In this document: piece after piece, positions 11,561 to 22,485 of the stretch
Numbering within the stretch: position 1 is the stretch's first letter
How the letters are laid out: every line of letters begins with the position of its first letter
NCBI RefSeq assembly: GCF_011386835.1
Contig: NC_088795.1
Location: 13,931,441 to 13,995,440 of the forward strand
Length of the DNA: 64,000 nucleotides
Reading direction: 5' to 3'
Source of the DNA: Chrysemys picta bellii
Taxonomy: Eukaryota; Chordata; Testudines; Emydidae
The notes under the pieces: generated by a model
The model's database searches: none
The model's input: only the letters and a program-made list of their open reading frames with translations
What the model was told of the DNA's origin: nothing
Made by a program: the position numbers and the translations under genes

Positions 11561-12299
11561 ATTACGAGAAGATGCTTTCAAAGTGAGGGGAATGGGGAAA
11601 TTACCGCCAAGCAAATCTCTGTGTAACAGTGTTGAAAATGCCTTTTCCTCATATCTACACTAGTAGCTGAATGGTTTTCAACATTAGATGAGGGATGCAG
11701 GGGAACAGTCAGAGGGTAGCCCTGATTAGCGTGTCCCCTTGCAGCAGGCCATAGCATGACAGGCAGTTTCCCTGCCTCAGTTTCCCTGCTTCAGAATCCC
11801 CAGAAATAGTCCCCAGAGACTTTCTAAGGGCAAATAGCCCTTGTGGGGTGAATGCATGTAAATCATAACAAAAGTCCCACAATCATAGCACAGAATTCCC
11901 CAGCATAGTCCAAACAGAACATGGCATATACTGCCCCGGCTCTCCTCACTGCGCCCCAGCCCTCCAGCACCACCCAGGCATCCCTCACCAGCTTCTGCAG
12001 CAAAGCTCACTGAACACACCAGAGCTCCTTGAGTCCCTCCAATGTCCACCCCACACAAGCTCCCTGTGTGCCAGCCCCCCATCCCTCTCTATTTCAGGGA
12101 CGCCCTGCACCCACATCCCTATACCATAAACCTGGGCTCACTGTCCCCTGCATATTCCCCTCCCTCCACATCATCCTCCCACTCCACGCCTAGGGCTCAC
12201 AAACAGAGAAATACCATCAAGTTAAGCACAGGGCCTCACAAGCTCGACCAACAATAAGCACAGTGCACTTTTTCATTTACTAAGGACTTTCCCATGATT

Positions 12300-12550
12300 A
12301 ATTAATTATCCCTCACAGCACCCCTGGGAGGTAAACTTTACCCTCATCGCCATTTTATAGACCGGGGGGACCAAGACACAGAGGGGTTAGAAGCCTGATA
12401 TTCAGAGCCATCCGCAGCCTCTCACTGACTTCAGCTCGAGCTATCGGTGCTCAGCTAGCCTGAAAATCAGGCCCTACGCACAGCACAGATCAGAACCCAG
12501 GATTTGCTGGCTACTAGTCCTCTGCTTGGAGCACTAGTCCACGTCTCTCA
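12300..12550 (-). mobile_element. MIR/CORE-SINE-like copy, interrupted by a palindromic element
   Basis: Reading the minus strand, the 5' part (12550-12477) resembles the tRNA-related MIR head with CCTGGGTTCTGATC. The later part (12390-12320) matches the CTCTGTGTCTTGG...CTATAAAATGG...TTTACCTCCCAGGGGTGCTGTGAGG body. Between them, 12391-12476 is an inverted-repeat insertion (CCTGATATTCAGAG facing CTGAAAATCAGG). Confidence 0.6.
12391..12476. repeat. Palindromic element inserted in a MIR
   Basis: The ends AGCCTGATATTCAGAG and CTGAAAATCAGGCCC are inverted relative to each other, and GGTGCTCAGC is typical of the palindromic family. The MIR homology resumes on both sides, so it inserted after the SINE. 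Confidence 0.5.
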
Positions 12551-12640
12551 CTATGGGCAAAAAAGGGGCAACTGAAGGGCTGGAAAAGAGCAGCAAACTA
12601 CAAAGAATGTGCTGTGGTGATATCTTTGGAGACTACGGAT

Positions 12641-13040
12641 AGAGAAGGGGATGATCCAGTGGTCAGAGCACTAGGCTGGGACTCAGGAGACCTGTGTTCA
12701 ATTCGCTGCTCTGCCACCGATTTCCTCAAGTCACTAAGGGTATGTCTGCACAGCGGCTGGGAGGTATAATTCCCAGCTAGCTCTGCTTGAACTCGCACCT
12801 AAAAATAACAGTGTGGCCACCGCAGTTATGGCTCGCTTCCCAAGTACAATTCTGCTCAACCCCCTGGGTCCATACTCCTGCAGCCACACGGCTATTTTTA
12901 GGCACTAGCACATGTACATCTACCTGAGCTGGGAATTACACCTCCCAGCTGCTGTGTTGATGTACCCTTAGGGGCGGATAATGCATTAAAGATTATGAGG
13001 GACTCAGACACTGAGGTACTTATATGGCCCCATTACTGAA
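12641..13040 (+). mobile_element. MIR SINE split by a GTCTGCACAGC-type MITE
   Basis: The left part (12641-12734) reads like MIR: CCAGTGGTCAGAGCACTAGG, then GGAGACCTGTGTTCAATTCG, then CTCTGCCACCGATTTCCTC. The right part (12971-13040) resumes with AAAGATTATGAGGGACTCAGACACTGAGGT as in the amniote MIR tail. The 12738-12967 element sits exactly at the break. Confidence 0.65.
12738..12967. mobile_element. Harbinger-like MITE inserted in a MIR
   Basis: The left terminus GGGTATGTCTGCACAGC and the reverse complement of the right terminus (GGGTACATCAACACAGC) pair as an inverted repeat. It is flanked by TAA on the left and TTA on the right, in line with the 3 bp TWA target preference of PIF/Harbinger elements. 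Inside, AATTCCCAGCT and AGCTGGGAATTACACC extend the terminal repeat. Confidence 0.65.
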
Positions 13041-13746
13041 GAAGGACACATTTCTGATGTTTTTCCTCCTCTAATCTATTTTACTTCATGCCACCAATAG
13101 ATTTATTCACATCAGTTTTCTAATGTTTACTTGATTAATCGCAGTGGGTTTTGAGGGAGGAGAAGCGAGAAATTTATTTCATAAAATGAAATATCGTCTA
13201 ATCCAGAGATCTCCACAGAAAACCACCATGCAAACATTTTCTGTAGATTAAGACCTTGATCACATTGCCTTCTATAAATCTTTAGGGAAGGCCTGCTGAC
13301 ATTTATGCCTCTTTGGAGTAGACCCATGGTTTCCACAAAGGACTTTTGAACTTTCTGTGCATCAGTCCATGGAATTCTTTCTAATTTTGTTGCCACTATA
13401 CAGGACGTTCTTGTGAGCAAGAAGAACTGAAATGAATTACTGAAAAATCACAGTGTATGACTGCAACGGTCACGTGGCAGTGGCTCTCCATAAATCCCAC
13501 TGCTACACACCAAAAGGGTATAGTCACAGCAAAACCATCTCCTCTTTCAGGAAAAAAGAGCAATATTTTGTATCTCTTGTTTTTTTCTGCTGCTCACAGT
13601 ACCTGGATTTGGAGCAGATCATCCAGGCTACAGGCATGTTGTGACACCAAAGTGTTGTCCTAATTTATACCAGTGAAAGAAAAAGGAGAGGGTGCCCTTC
13701 TCTTGCAGAGGTCCCAAGGAGTTGCTTTTGCCCCTCTAATCTATTT

Positions 13747-13772
13747 ACACACACACACACACACACACACAC
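13747..13772. repeat. (CA)13 microsatellite
   Basis: Thirteen uninterrupted AC units. They create the repeated HTHTHTHT / CVCVCVCV peptides seen in all frames across this point, which are not coding. Confidence 0.95.
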
Positions 13773-14143
13773 GTCTCTCCAGCGTCTTTCTGCCTGTGCT
13801 TGGCGGAGGAGAGAGACAGGAGATCCACAGTGGACAGAGGGAACCAGGGGTGGAGGTGGGGGAGAAGAAGGGAGTTTTCCCCTGTAGAAAAGGATGTGCA
13901 GGGAGCACGGTGCTTATGTTTGGCACCCAGCTCCCAGGCAGAGCCTCCACTGGATTTCCTGCTGACGGGCTCTGTCACCTGAGCCCCTCTCACACTGCCA
14001 GGCAGGGAAGAAACTGGCAGCTTCATAAATAGCTGTGGATTTTTTCTGTGGCCTTTTTTCAAAGGAAGATGGATTTTCTCCCCTCCCCCCCGCCTCCCAT
14101 AAACTTGGTGTTTCAGTGCCTCAGCAGGTAGCACCACAACTAA

Positions 14144-14404
14144 GGGCCTGTCTACACTACAGGTTATGTTAGTATAACTTCCATCGCTCAGGGGTGTAAA
14201 TAAGCCACCCCCTGAGTGATGCAAGTTACACCGCCCTAAGTGCCCGTGTGAAGAGCTTCTCCCACCAACGTAGCTACTGCCTCTCGTGGAGGTGGTTTTC
14301 TTATGCTGACGGGAGAGCTCTCCTGTCGGCATAGAGCGTCTTCACCACACACCCTACAGCAGCACAGCTGCATCAGTGCATCAGCTTCTAGTGTAGACCA
14401 GCCC
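14144..14404. mobile_element. Harbinger-like MITE with TAA target duplication
   Basis: The terminal inverted repeats are GGGCCTGTCTACACTA on the left and, on the reverse complement of the right, GGGCTGGTCTACACTA. TAA flanks both sides (14141-14143 and 14405-14407), the 3 bp duplication expected of PIF/Harbinger. Length is 261 bp with no coding capacity. Related copies in the window are near 3107, 18716, 52040 and 63232. Confidence 0.75.
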
Positions 14405-15496
14405 TAAGTCTGTGGAGTGATATGAACCAAGGCCGTAGGAGAACACGCTTTTGATAACAAAAAGAGTTTGGGAAGATAATTTAACCGATTATGAATTTTA
14501 ATACATACAATATTGCTTGTATTATAGAAACAAATGGGATCCCTGCACAAATGATTTCTGTAGGACTGCACAGTTGTATACTACTAAGCTTTGGGGAAAG
14601 TTACTGCAGGAAAGAATAAAAGTTGATGGCTGAACTCACAAAAGGGTGAATGGACACTGTTTGGCTAAACATCTCGCTGTGCTGAAATTGATCAGACTCT
14701 CTGTCTCAGAGGCTGAGAACAGTGGGTGATCATACGTGCTTCAAACACTAATGATTCTGAAATACTGCTAAATGTGATGAGACAGACACTTAGATCATGC
14801 CGTCCTTTGAGGCCCTCATTTAAATTGTATCACATTACTTTCAGACACAGTCACACCACCACAAATGTGGTAAGATTAATGATGAAATCAAGTGGATTCA
14901 TCCCACTTCTAAATGAGCATCATACAGAACTCTATAGATAGATCACAAATATATTTTTACATGGCAGCATTACTATATCTCAAAAGCATATACAAACATG
15001 TCTAATATTTTCCAGGTTGTGTAGAAGAGAGACAGGAATGGTCATATTAGATCATCGTAATTAAAATAGTCTCCAGAAAATAACTAGAATTATCAAGCGA
15101 GATTATTAAACATCCACAAAGGTTAATTTCCCTAGAAACCTCGATATAATGAAGGAAGTAATGAAATTACGCTTTAGTTACCTAGACACCTCACTTTATG
15201 CCGCCTTTCTTATTGCAATTTACAGCCCTGTTCATTTTAAAAATCTATTTGGCCTTTTCCATGTATAACTACAATCAGTTAAAAAGCTGTCTCGTATTAC
15301 AAACTGCTTTGGTAGGGAACCCACTATTTCCTTAACACTGAATATTTTTGTATTTTGAAATTCAGATCTTTAACAATATATAATCATGGGTTCTCTCTTT
15401 ATAGGGAGATGAAAGAGACCTGGTTTGGTTGGTTCTGTTTAACTTAACACACTCCCATTTTGTATGGCATCAAAAATGTCAACAGCGCAGCAGATA

Positions 15497-16258
15497 CACC
15501 TCTACCCCGATATAACATGGTCCTCGGGAGACAAAAAAAACTTACCATGTTATAGGTGAGACCGCATTATATCGAACTTGCTTTGGCCCTCCCAGTTCCT
15601 TGCTCCCTGACCGCTCCCCTTCAGAGACCCCCGTCCCCAATCACCCCCAGAACCCCACCCCCTACCCAACCCCTCTGCTCCCTGTCCCCTATCCACACAC
15701 CCCACCCCCTGACAGGTACTCACCAGGACTCACCAGCAGCGGTGGGAAGCGGAGCAGCCCGGCCCCAGCCCGCTCCACTCCACCATCTCCCAGCCGCGGT
15801 GCTCCGCTTCCTGCCGTCGGTGAATGCGGGGAGGTTGGGGAAAGGATGCCCCCCCATACTCACCTGTGGCAGGAAGCAGAGCGACGCGGCCCCAGCCTGC
15901 TCCACTTTCCTTGCCACGGCCGTGTCGCTGCCGGTGAGTGCCTTCCTCCAAGCCCCCTCCCCCGAGCAACATGGCTGGGGCCGGGGCGAGGGAAGCGGAG
16001 GGGGCTGCTCCCAGCCCCCCACTAATCCCCAGGGCCACTCTGGGACTGCGGGGCCCACAAAAGTGGCCCCCCAAAGCTCCTGCCTCCCAGACACTGGAGG
16101 TGGGGGGAGCCCCTAACCGTCCCCGAGACCCTCTGCCCCTTATCCAACCCCTCGGCCCCGGCACCCTTAACACGCTGCTCAGAGCGGCGTGTCAGCGCTT
16201 TACCGCCTTGTATGCGAACCCATGTTATATCAGGTCGCGTTTTATCAGGGTAGAGGTG
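15497..16258. mobile_element. Tigger/pogo-like non-autonomous DNA transposon, GC-rich core
   Basis: The left end is CACCTCTACCCCGATATAAC and the reverse complement of the right end is CACCTCTACCCTGATAAAAC. TA lies immediately outside both ends (15495-15496 and 16259-16260), as for Tc1/mariner-type elements. Subterminal CATGTTATA/TATAACATG motifs recur. The interior (about 15600-16150) is very C-rich on the plus strand and makes long spurious open frames on both strands without recognisable domains. Confidence 0.7.
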
Positions 16259-17038
16259 TAATATTAACAATAACTAAGCTTAGTCCTGATTACTTTAGAA
16301 CAGCCATCTCCCAATATGTCATGCTACTGGTATTATTTATTGGAATAGCAAATGAAAATTCGATGTTGGTCCTCCACCTAACACAAAGGGGCGCAAATCT
16401 GGTTGTGGACTTTATTATTTATATTAGGGTAGCACCTAAACATTTCACAGACAAAGCCCTCTTTGAATTCAGAGTCGATAAACAAAACTATTTAATACAA
16501 CAAAATCCCATCTAGGAGATTTGGTGACGATATCTATGCATGCCATGGACACTTATTTTTATGCATAAATAGCCACTATTTCCATGGACCACCAGTTTAA
16601 TGGCAAATTCTGCTGGTGGTGAACTCAATGGGACTTTTGCCACTGAATTCATGGAGTGGGATTCTGCCTTTAGCGTATGGAGAAATCTGATCATCTTCCT
16701 GAGCAACAGAGTGATTAAGGAGGCCCCTTGTACCAACCAGTCTAGTTCCGCTGTCGTCAGTAATACCCTGCACTGCCATCTTGTCCGATTCATTATAGCT
16801 CAGCAAAATGTCTCTTGAAATCGGACGCTGGCTGAGATTAACGAAGGCGCAAAAGGGAGCTAGGCACCCAAATCGCACTGGAACTCTATGGGCACCTTGG
16901 AAAATTCTAGCCACTGTTTGACAGCTCTCTCACACCAGGAAATGTTCAATATCAATGCGCTTAATTCCCCCCTTCAAATAGCTCATTCACAGCTAACATT
17001 GTATTGCATTGGAAACACTCCTCTCCCCCTTTACTTAC

Positions 17039-17172
17039 TTGCTGAAATTAAACAGGAGTCTTTCAAAGACAAGGACAGGTCCTGTGCTGCTCAGAATTGT
17101 GAGTGGCTGACCAGCAAAAAGGCAAAAGACCGCTCCAGTGACTGCTGTGCCCAGAAAGCTCTCCAACACGCC
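17039..17172 (-). CDS. SLC4A4: SLC4A4 coding exon 6 of 7 (TM2-TM3)
   Basis: This 134 bp exon reads [20 protein letters not shown], then [20 protein letters not shown], then FNFS plus AA of the next Lys codon. It covers TM2 and TM3. TM3 contributes to the ion-binding region (SSTGPV), and T485 and G486 of human NBCe1-A are conserved. The acceptor is CTGCCCTAG immediately before GGC. The donor is AGCAA followed by GTAAGT, a perfect consensus. The exon was found by looking for the missing segment between the flanking exons. It is too short to appear as a long open frame on its own strand. Against recalled human sequence there are two conservative changes (VTGAVF for VSGAIF). Confidence 0.95.
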
Positions 17173-18715
17173 CTAGGGCAGACATACAGTACAGATGTTA
17201 ATTTCAACGGACGCGCCACTTCACTCTCCCTTCTGTAAGCATGACCGCAAGAACGTGTGGGGTTATATCAGATACCTACAGACCGTATTAGGTGGGCATA
17301 AGATTAGGGGCTCATCTGAGGGCTGGTATCTAGCATAAATTCATGCCTTCAGTTATTGATTTCATAAAATCTTTAGTTACACGTGACAATCAGCCAACCA
17401 ACACACCCCACCACTGTGGTTATTCCAGATACCTTGGGCTTTAGCATTGTTTTTGTTATCCGTGGAGACGTTCAAAAAGGGCCTGAAGGATGCAGGAGCA
17501 CAAGTCCCATTGGCAATCTCCCACATTATGATGACAGAGCCCAAATACATTCTTTTGCAAGGTGCCTCACAATACACATAATTTTAAACATGGTACAACA
17601 TGGCTGGGGGACAACAAAACTGTGTCAGGGCTACACCGATGAGGTTACTCTACCAAGCTTAGCCCGTACTGTGGTGAAGCAGAATATTTTACAAATAAAT
17701 AAATGGGTTTAAGAAAAGCAGATTCCTCTTTTCATAACAGGTTTTAACCAGTGAGACTCAAATCAAACAAGACTAATTCATCCAGCATTGAAGTGTTAAG
17801 ACCCAAGTTCATCAGATGTCATCAGAAAGTAATAAATTCCACATTTTATGGTCTCCATCATTTCCTTTGGTATATGTAATGAAACAAGCTAACCGAGGAG
17901 TGATAAATGAATATGCTGTAGACATTTCCTTGGATTTTCATGTAAGTTACTACTGAACGATATTTATTTTTATAATGCAAAGCACAAATACAACTTTAGT
18001 GGCAGGTTTGGTTTACCAATAAAATGTAAACAGCATTATTGACAATACAACCTACTGTTTCACTGAAATGGTAGTAGACAAGGGATGGAAATTGCATAAA
18101 GCACTCAGCCACCACCGGGAGCAGAGTTAGGTCAACCCCACCCATAAATACACTTGCGCATATGAGCTTTTAAAAAACAACTACAGGAAAAAAAGTTGTC
18201 TTTAATTGAAAGTACATTTTCTTTCCACTGTCCAAAGGACTGAAAACATGGTAGTTAAGTCTACTTTTCAAAAATATTATTAATATTCCTTTCAGAAACA
18301 AAGCAGAAGTATTCATAATTTTTTCCCAGACAAAATTATTTGTAAATCACATGAAAATTGCTACTTAAGTACCATGCTGAACTATGCAAGAAGAGAGAGA
18401 TTTTCTTAAATAGAAGGATATTGTTTATGCCACTATGTGACTACAACTGATTTTAAAAAGTCAATGTATTTTATCACATCCATCATCAATGATAGTTAAT
18501 CTGCAATGTGTACTGACATTACTTAAAATGTGTCACTCCCCACAGGTGTAAAGTTGGCTCAGTGTAACTGGTGATTTCCCAAACTGTATTTCAATTGAGA
18601 AATTTATTGCTATCAACACTTTTAAATGTTTTGCCAAGTTTTATCCATTACATTTTACACCCAATAGTAATGATGTGTCTGGAAGGGGTTTTACACACGA
18701 CCGTTTGATCTGTGG

Positions 18716-18980
18716 CCATGTCTACACTGAAAATAGCCCACTCTTCAATGGTGGGAATGTTAATGTAGTCCAGCTGTCGTTTCATCCCACTCCGAGAACC
18801 CGGCAGCAAGAACACCACCACGAGCACTAGAGGAGCTGTGCTCGTACCACAGCAGCTTTGGGAACGTTTTCAGAAAAAGCTCAGTTCAGGCACCCGGCCT
18901 GTTGTAGTCCTGTTCTCTATCATTAATGGCTCTTTTCATTTATTCTTAAAAACCCTGTCCACACTGAAAGCAGAGCCATG
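18716..18980. mobile_element. Degraded MITE, CATGTCTACACTG...CTGTCCACACTG
   Basis: GGCCATGTCTACACTGAAAATAGC at the left resembles the family ends, and a second CCCTGTCCACACTGAAAGC at about 18953 may be the start of an adjacent copy. No clean right end was found. Confidence 0.4.
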
Positions 18981-19084
18981 TTAGGCAGGACTGAACTGAA
19001 GTTTAGACAGGTTGCTAGAAGGTTCTAGCAAGGTTTCTCTGGTTAATATTACGATAGTGCCTAGAGGCTGCAGCCATGTTCCAG

Positions 19085-19335
19085 GACTCGTTGTGCAAAC
19101 ACCCAGTAAGAGACAGTCCCTGCTCTGAAGAGTGTACAGTCTAAACAGACCAGGCAGATAAACGGTAGAGGAAAGGAAGTATTATTATCTGCATGTCATA
19201 GATGGAGAACTGAGGCACAAAAGGATTAAGTGTCTTGCCCAAGGTCAGGCATGATGTCTGTGGCATAACCAGGACTTGAGTCCAGATCCTCTGAGTCCCA
19301 GTTTAGTGCCTTAAACACAAGACCATCACTCCTCT
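19085..19335 (-). mobile_element. MIR SINE
   Basis: The minus strand shows the classic MIR body: GGACTCAAGTCCTGGTTATG, then CCTTGGGCAAGACACTTAATCC, then TGTGCCTCAGTTCTCCATCTATG, then GATAATAATACTTCC. The copy is long and fairly well preserved for a MIR. Confidence 0.8.
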
Positions 19336-20329
19336 CCACATCACAGAGCATGGTTCTACACCCACTGTGGAGAAGGCCTTGATTTACTTCCTACTTTCCC
19401 TTTTCATCCTCCTCAATGCTTCCTTTTCATAGTTTAGAGGGTAGTTAGTGCACACTTCAAAGGCTATCGCTTGTGCCATAGGCTAACCGGCTCATAACCT
19501 CACTACCATGGAGAGGGAGGAACCACACTGCACTGATGAAACAGCCCTAACACAGCTGAACAAAAACTTCCCTGCACCAACGGGTTACAGACGATATCTT
19601 CCATTTGGAATCAGCTCGCTCTGACATGGGTTTTTGCCTTCTTGGATCAACACAGAGACCTTTGACTTATTATAGAGTCCGCTTTTACAGACCATTTTTT
19701 ATTTTATTTCTGCACTCTGTTAAAAGGAGCTACAGTTTCCATTTTTGTGGATTACAGTTTTAAAATGGAGACATTTGATTTATTACAAACACTGCACTGG
19801 AAACTTTAAAAAAAAATCAGAAAAACTTCCAGGGCCCCTCATAAAAGAGCTATTTTGATATATTGCTCTTTAAACTGCAAAACAGAAATTCTGAAATATT
19901 CTCATGCCTGGAAGAGTTATTAAAATGTATACCTGAGTCATAAAGCAGTTCTGTTCTTTAGCTTTTGTATTCAACTCTGTAGAGCATGATGACATCTCTG
20001 CCCCTGCCCCCCCAAATAGCAGCCATGGTCTAGCTCCTGCAATTGGACTGTTCACATTAGTGGATCCAATTTCAGGATTAGGACCTGCTTGGTATGTCTC
20101 ATTCATAGTTCCACTTTACAGTGTGGTTATACTCTGAGCACTAATTGTAAACACTGCATCATGGGACTCCACTTTTATTCCCTCAGAATGACTCCACAGA
20201 TGGAATGTGTTCCGTTTCTAGGATATTTTTTAAAATGGTAAACTGTCCCAAGGATCATAAGTCAAGCCACGTTTTCTTCCCCTTCCCCCCCTCTCTCACA
20301 TCCTCAGGAACATTCTGCAATCACAGCTT

Positions 20330-20436
20330 GGGCCCTGATGCAGCAGAACACTTGTGCACATTTTCTCCCACTGACTAGGGGTAGACTTAAGGGGAGGATT
20401 TAAATGTGCTTAAGTGCTCTGCTGAATCAGGACCAT
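20330..20436. repeat. Palindromic element, GGGCCCTGATGCAGCAGAACAC family
   Basis: GGCCCTGATGCAGCAGAACACTTG faces CTTAAGTGCTCTGCTGAATCAGG. The copy at 62150-62262 shares CTTAAGTGCT and GTGCTCTGCAGAATCGGGGCCC. It is a non-coding inverted-repeat element. Confidence 0.6.
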
Positions 20437-20929
20437 AGTTCACAATTCTGTTAATGAGGCACATGCCAAAATATCATCAGGAGACATGGTGATGGTCCCG
20501 GGTCTTGTAATGAGTGGCTTGCAGACTGACCCTTGTTCCATGCATCTCAGGCTGCAGGATGAATGTGCACCTGACGCCTCACAGGGAGCTGATCTCCTGA
20601 GTGCTGGTGTCAGAATATTTATACTTCAAATATTTTGTCAGAATTTTGAGGTGCAGTGGTGATGACAGAAGAAGGGGTGGGAATCTGTGCAAGCCCCCCC
20701 ATCCCCCCAGTTTTGAACCAGTCCTACTGTGGAGTCAGAAGACAATATTTGAAGTAATTTTTCCTTCCATAAATATTACCATAGACTATTAAACCATTAT
20801 TTTCCTGTGTAATGCAAAAATCACCATCCCCAAAATTAAAAACCAAGCTTTGTATAAGGTAACGCATCAATCTCTTTTCTGATGGTAATCATGCTTTAGT
20901 TGCCAAACACAGCATTACTTGGAATGTCT

Positions 20930-21178
20930 GAGCACCAAGAAAAGAGAGGTTTAGAGACGCAACAACATGATTTAAAGATAAAGGAAATTTAGGCTGGACA
21001 TCAGGAAAACCTTCCTGAGAGTGAGAAACATTAGACTGTAGAACAGAATTGCAAAAGGGAGTAGTGGAAGCTCCATTGCTCCTGACACTTGGATATAGAA
21101 AATGTATTGTAGGAAACAATCCTTCCCTGCCTGGAGGATGGTTTAGATTATGTTCTTGGTCTTTTTCAGCTTTAAATG
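20930..21178 (+). mobile_element. CR1-like LINE 3' fragment
   Basis: TTTAGGCTGGACATCAGGAA, AACCTTCCTGAGAGTGAG and ATTAGACTGTAGAACAGAATTGC are typical of the region just upstream of the 3' end of sauropsid CR1 elements. The terminal CCTTCCA...TTCTATGA part is degraded into GGTCTTTTTCAGC. Confidence 0.65.
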
Positions 21179-22201
21179 CTAGTGGCAGGCATTAGTGGCT
21201 GCACTCTCTGACTTCATTATTGCCCAGTCTTGCACGTTATTGTGGCTGTGAGCAATTCTACTGAAAAATTTATAGCAAAGACTCCTTGAAAAGCAGACGG
21301 CATTACAAGGGGTCCCGGAAATTTATGAGTCTTTGTCCATTTTCGCGGAGCGGCTCATGAGAATGATACAGTTCCTCTCAACAGAAGGAATGGCATTTGT
21401 ACAACTGACTTCTCTTCTCTCATTCAGCACTAATCACAACAAGAGCATCACAGCCCACGGCATGGATTCCAACGCATCTGGAATTTCTTTTTCTCCACAT
21501 TCCTTAACATGGCTGTAATTAAGAATAGTGTGTTTTCTTAGAAACGAAAAACCTTGATGCAAGGTTCCAAAGAAAGATTGGCCATATCTGCTATTCCTTT
21601 CTGGCCAGCTCCCTGGGTCAAATGCTACAAGCTGTGATGATAAACACTGATTCTGAATATCAGGCCCCGTGATATTATTTAACTATCCGCAAGAAACAAA
21701 AGCCATAAATCGTAACAATAGGCATGCATCTCACTTCCTGAAACATAGTTTGTATAGGTGACAAACTACTGGAAAACTCTCAGGGCTAGATCCTCAACTG
21801 GTGAACATCAGCATAGCTCCACTGGAATCAACAACGCTACGGCAGTCGATGCCCCAGCTGACAGTCTGACCTAGTCTTGATGCCTGTAATAGGGAAATAA
21901 ACTTGGAAAAAAGTCCTAACATTTGACAGATAGTTTCCTCTACTCCTCTTTTCAGGTAGCCCAGACAGATGGAACCTCTCTCTTCTGAAGAATCAATTCC
22001 CACAGCAGTTTCTGACCCCATAACACATTTGGTTTTGATACTAAAAGGTATTGCTCATGCTCAAAGGTTTCTTATTGAAAATAAAGCTTCCAAATATTTA
22101 CTCAAAGTGGCCCAGGGCCTTATTGACATCTGCTCAATTAGATCTGCACTTTCTGAGAAGTAAATGAACCTGTAGCCACCTCAGAAACTTTAAAAGTTTT
22201 A

Positions 22202-22322
22202 GGGGGGGTATTCAAAAGCACTCATATGTTGGCCTGGACTTTCACCCACAGAAGTCAATGACCATCCACTTTAGGAGGACCAACGTTGGGCCAGGGCTTC
22301 GTGCTTTTGAAAAATCACCCCC
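22202..22322. repeat. Palindromic element, TTCAAAAGCACTCA family
   Basis: TATTCAAAAGCACTCATATGTTGGCC faces GGGCCAGGGCTTCGTGCTTTTGAAAAATC. The centre is GAAGTCAATGACCATCC. It lies about 160 bp left of the CACTA-like transposon. Confidence 0.65.
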
Positions 22323-22485
22323 ATGGTAATTCAAGAAGCTTTCAGCACAGAGAATGCTCCACTATGCCTCTGCATTCCAAAGGAGCCAAGGGAAGTGGAA
22401 GGTGGCATTTTGCTTCATGTGGAATCCTACGATTTGACCAGTGGATGCACCACTCTTTTCAAATAATGGCACGGCCTGCAGGTTA

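Larger units (their letters stand above)
10084..17038. other. SLC4A4 intron between exons at 17039 and 10083
   Basis: This 6955 bp intron holds a possible decayed LTR-like stretch (10910-11560), two MIR SINEs each split by a short inverted-repeat element (12300-13040), a CA microsatellite (13747), a Harbinger-like MITE (14144-14404) and a Tigger-like element (15497-16258). Nothing was recognised at 10090-10900, 11570-12290, 13050-13740, 14420-15490 or 16270-17030. The open frames in the GC-rich 15556-16173 stretch belong to the transposon interior. Confidence 0.6.

Noticed and set aside
13673..14332. Open frames of 119 (plus) and 195 (minus) residues
   Set aside because: Both run through the CA microsatellite (repeated HT or CV peptides), and the minus one also runs through the Harbinger-like MITE. 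There is no protein-family resemblance.
15556..16270. Several overlapping open frames of 80-190 residues on both strands
   Set aside because: They lie inside the C-rich core of the Tigger-like element. They show Pro/Ser/Gly-biased low-complexity peptides and no domain, and their openness follows from the base composition.
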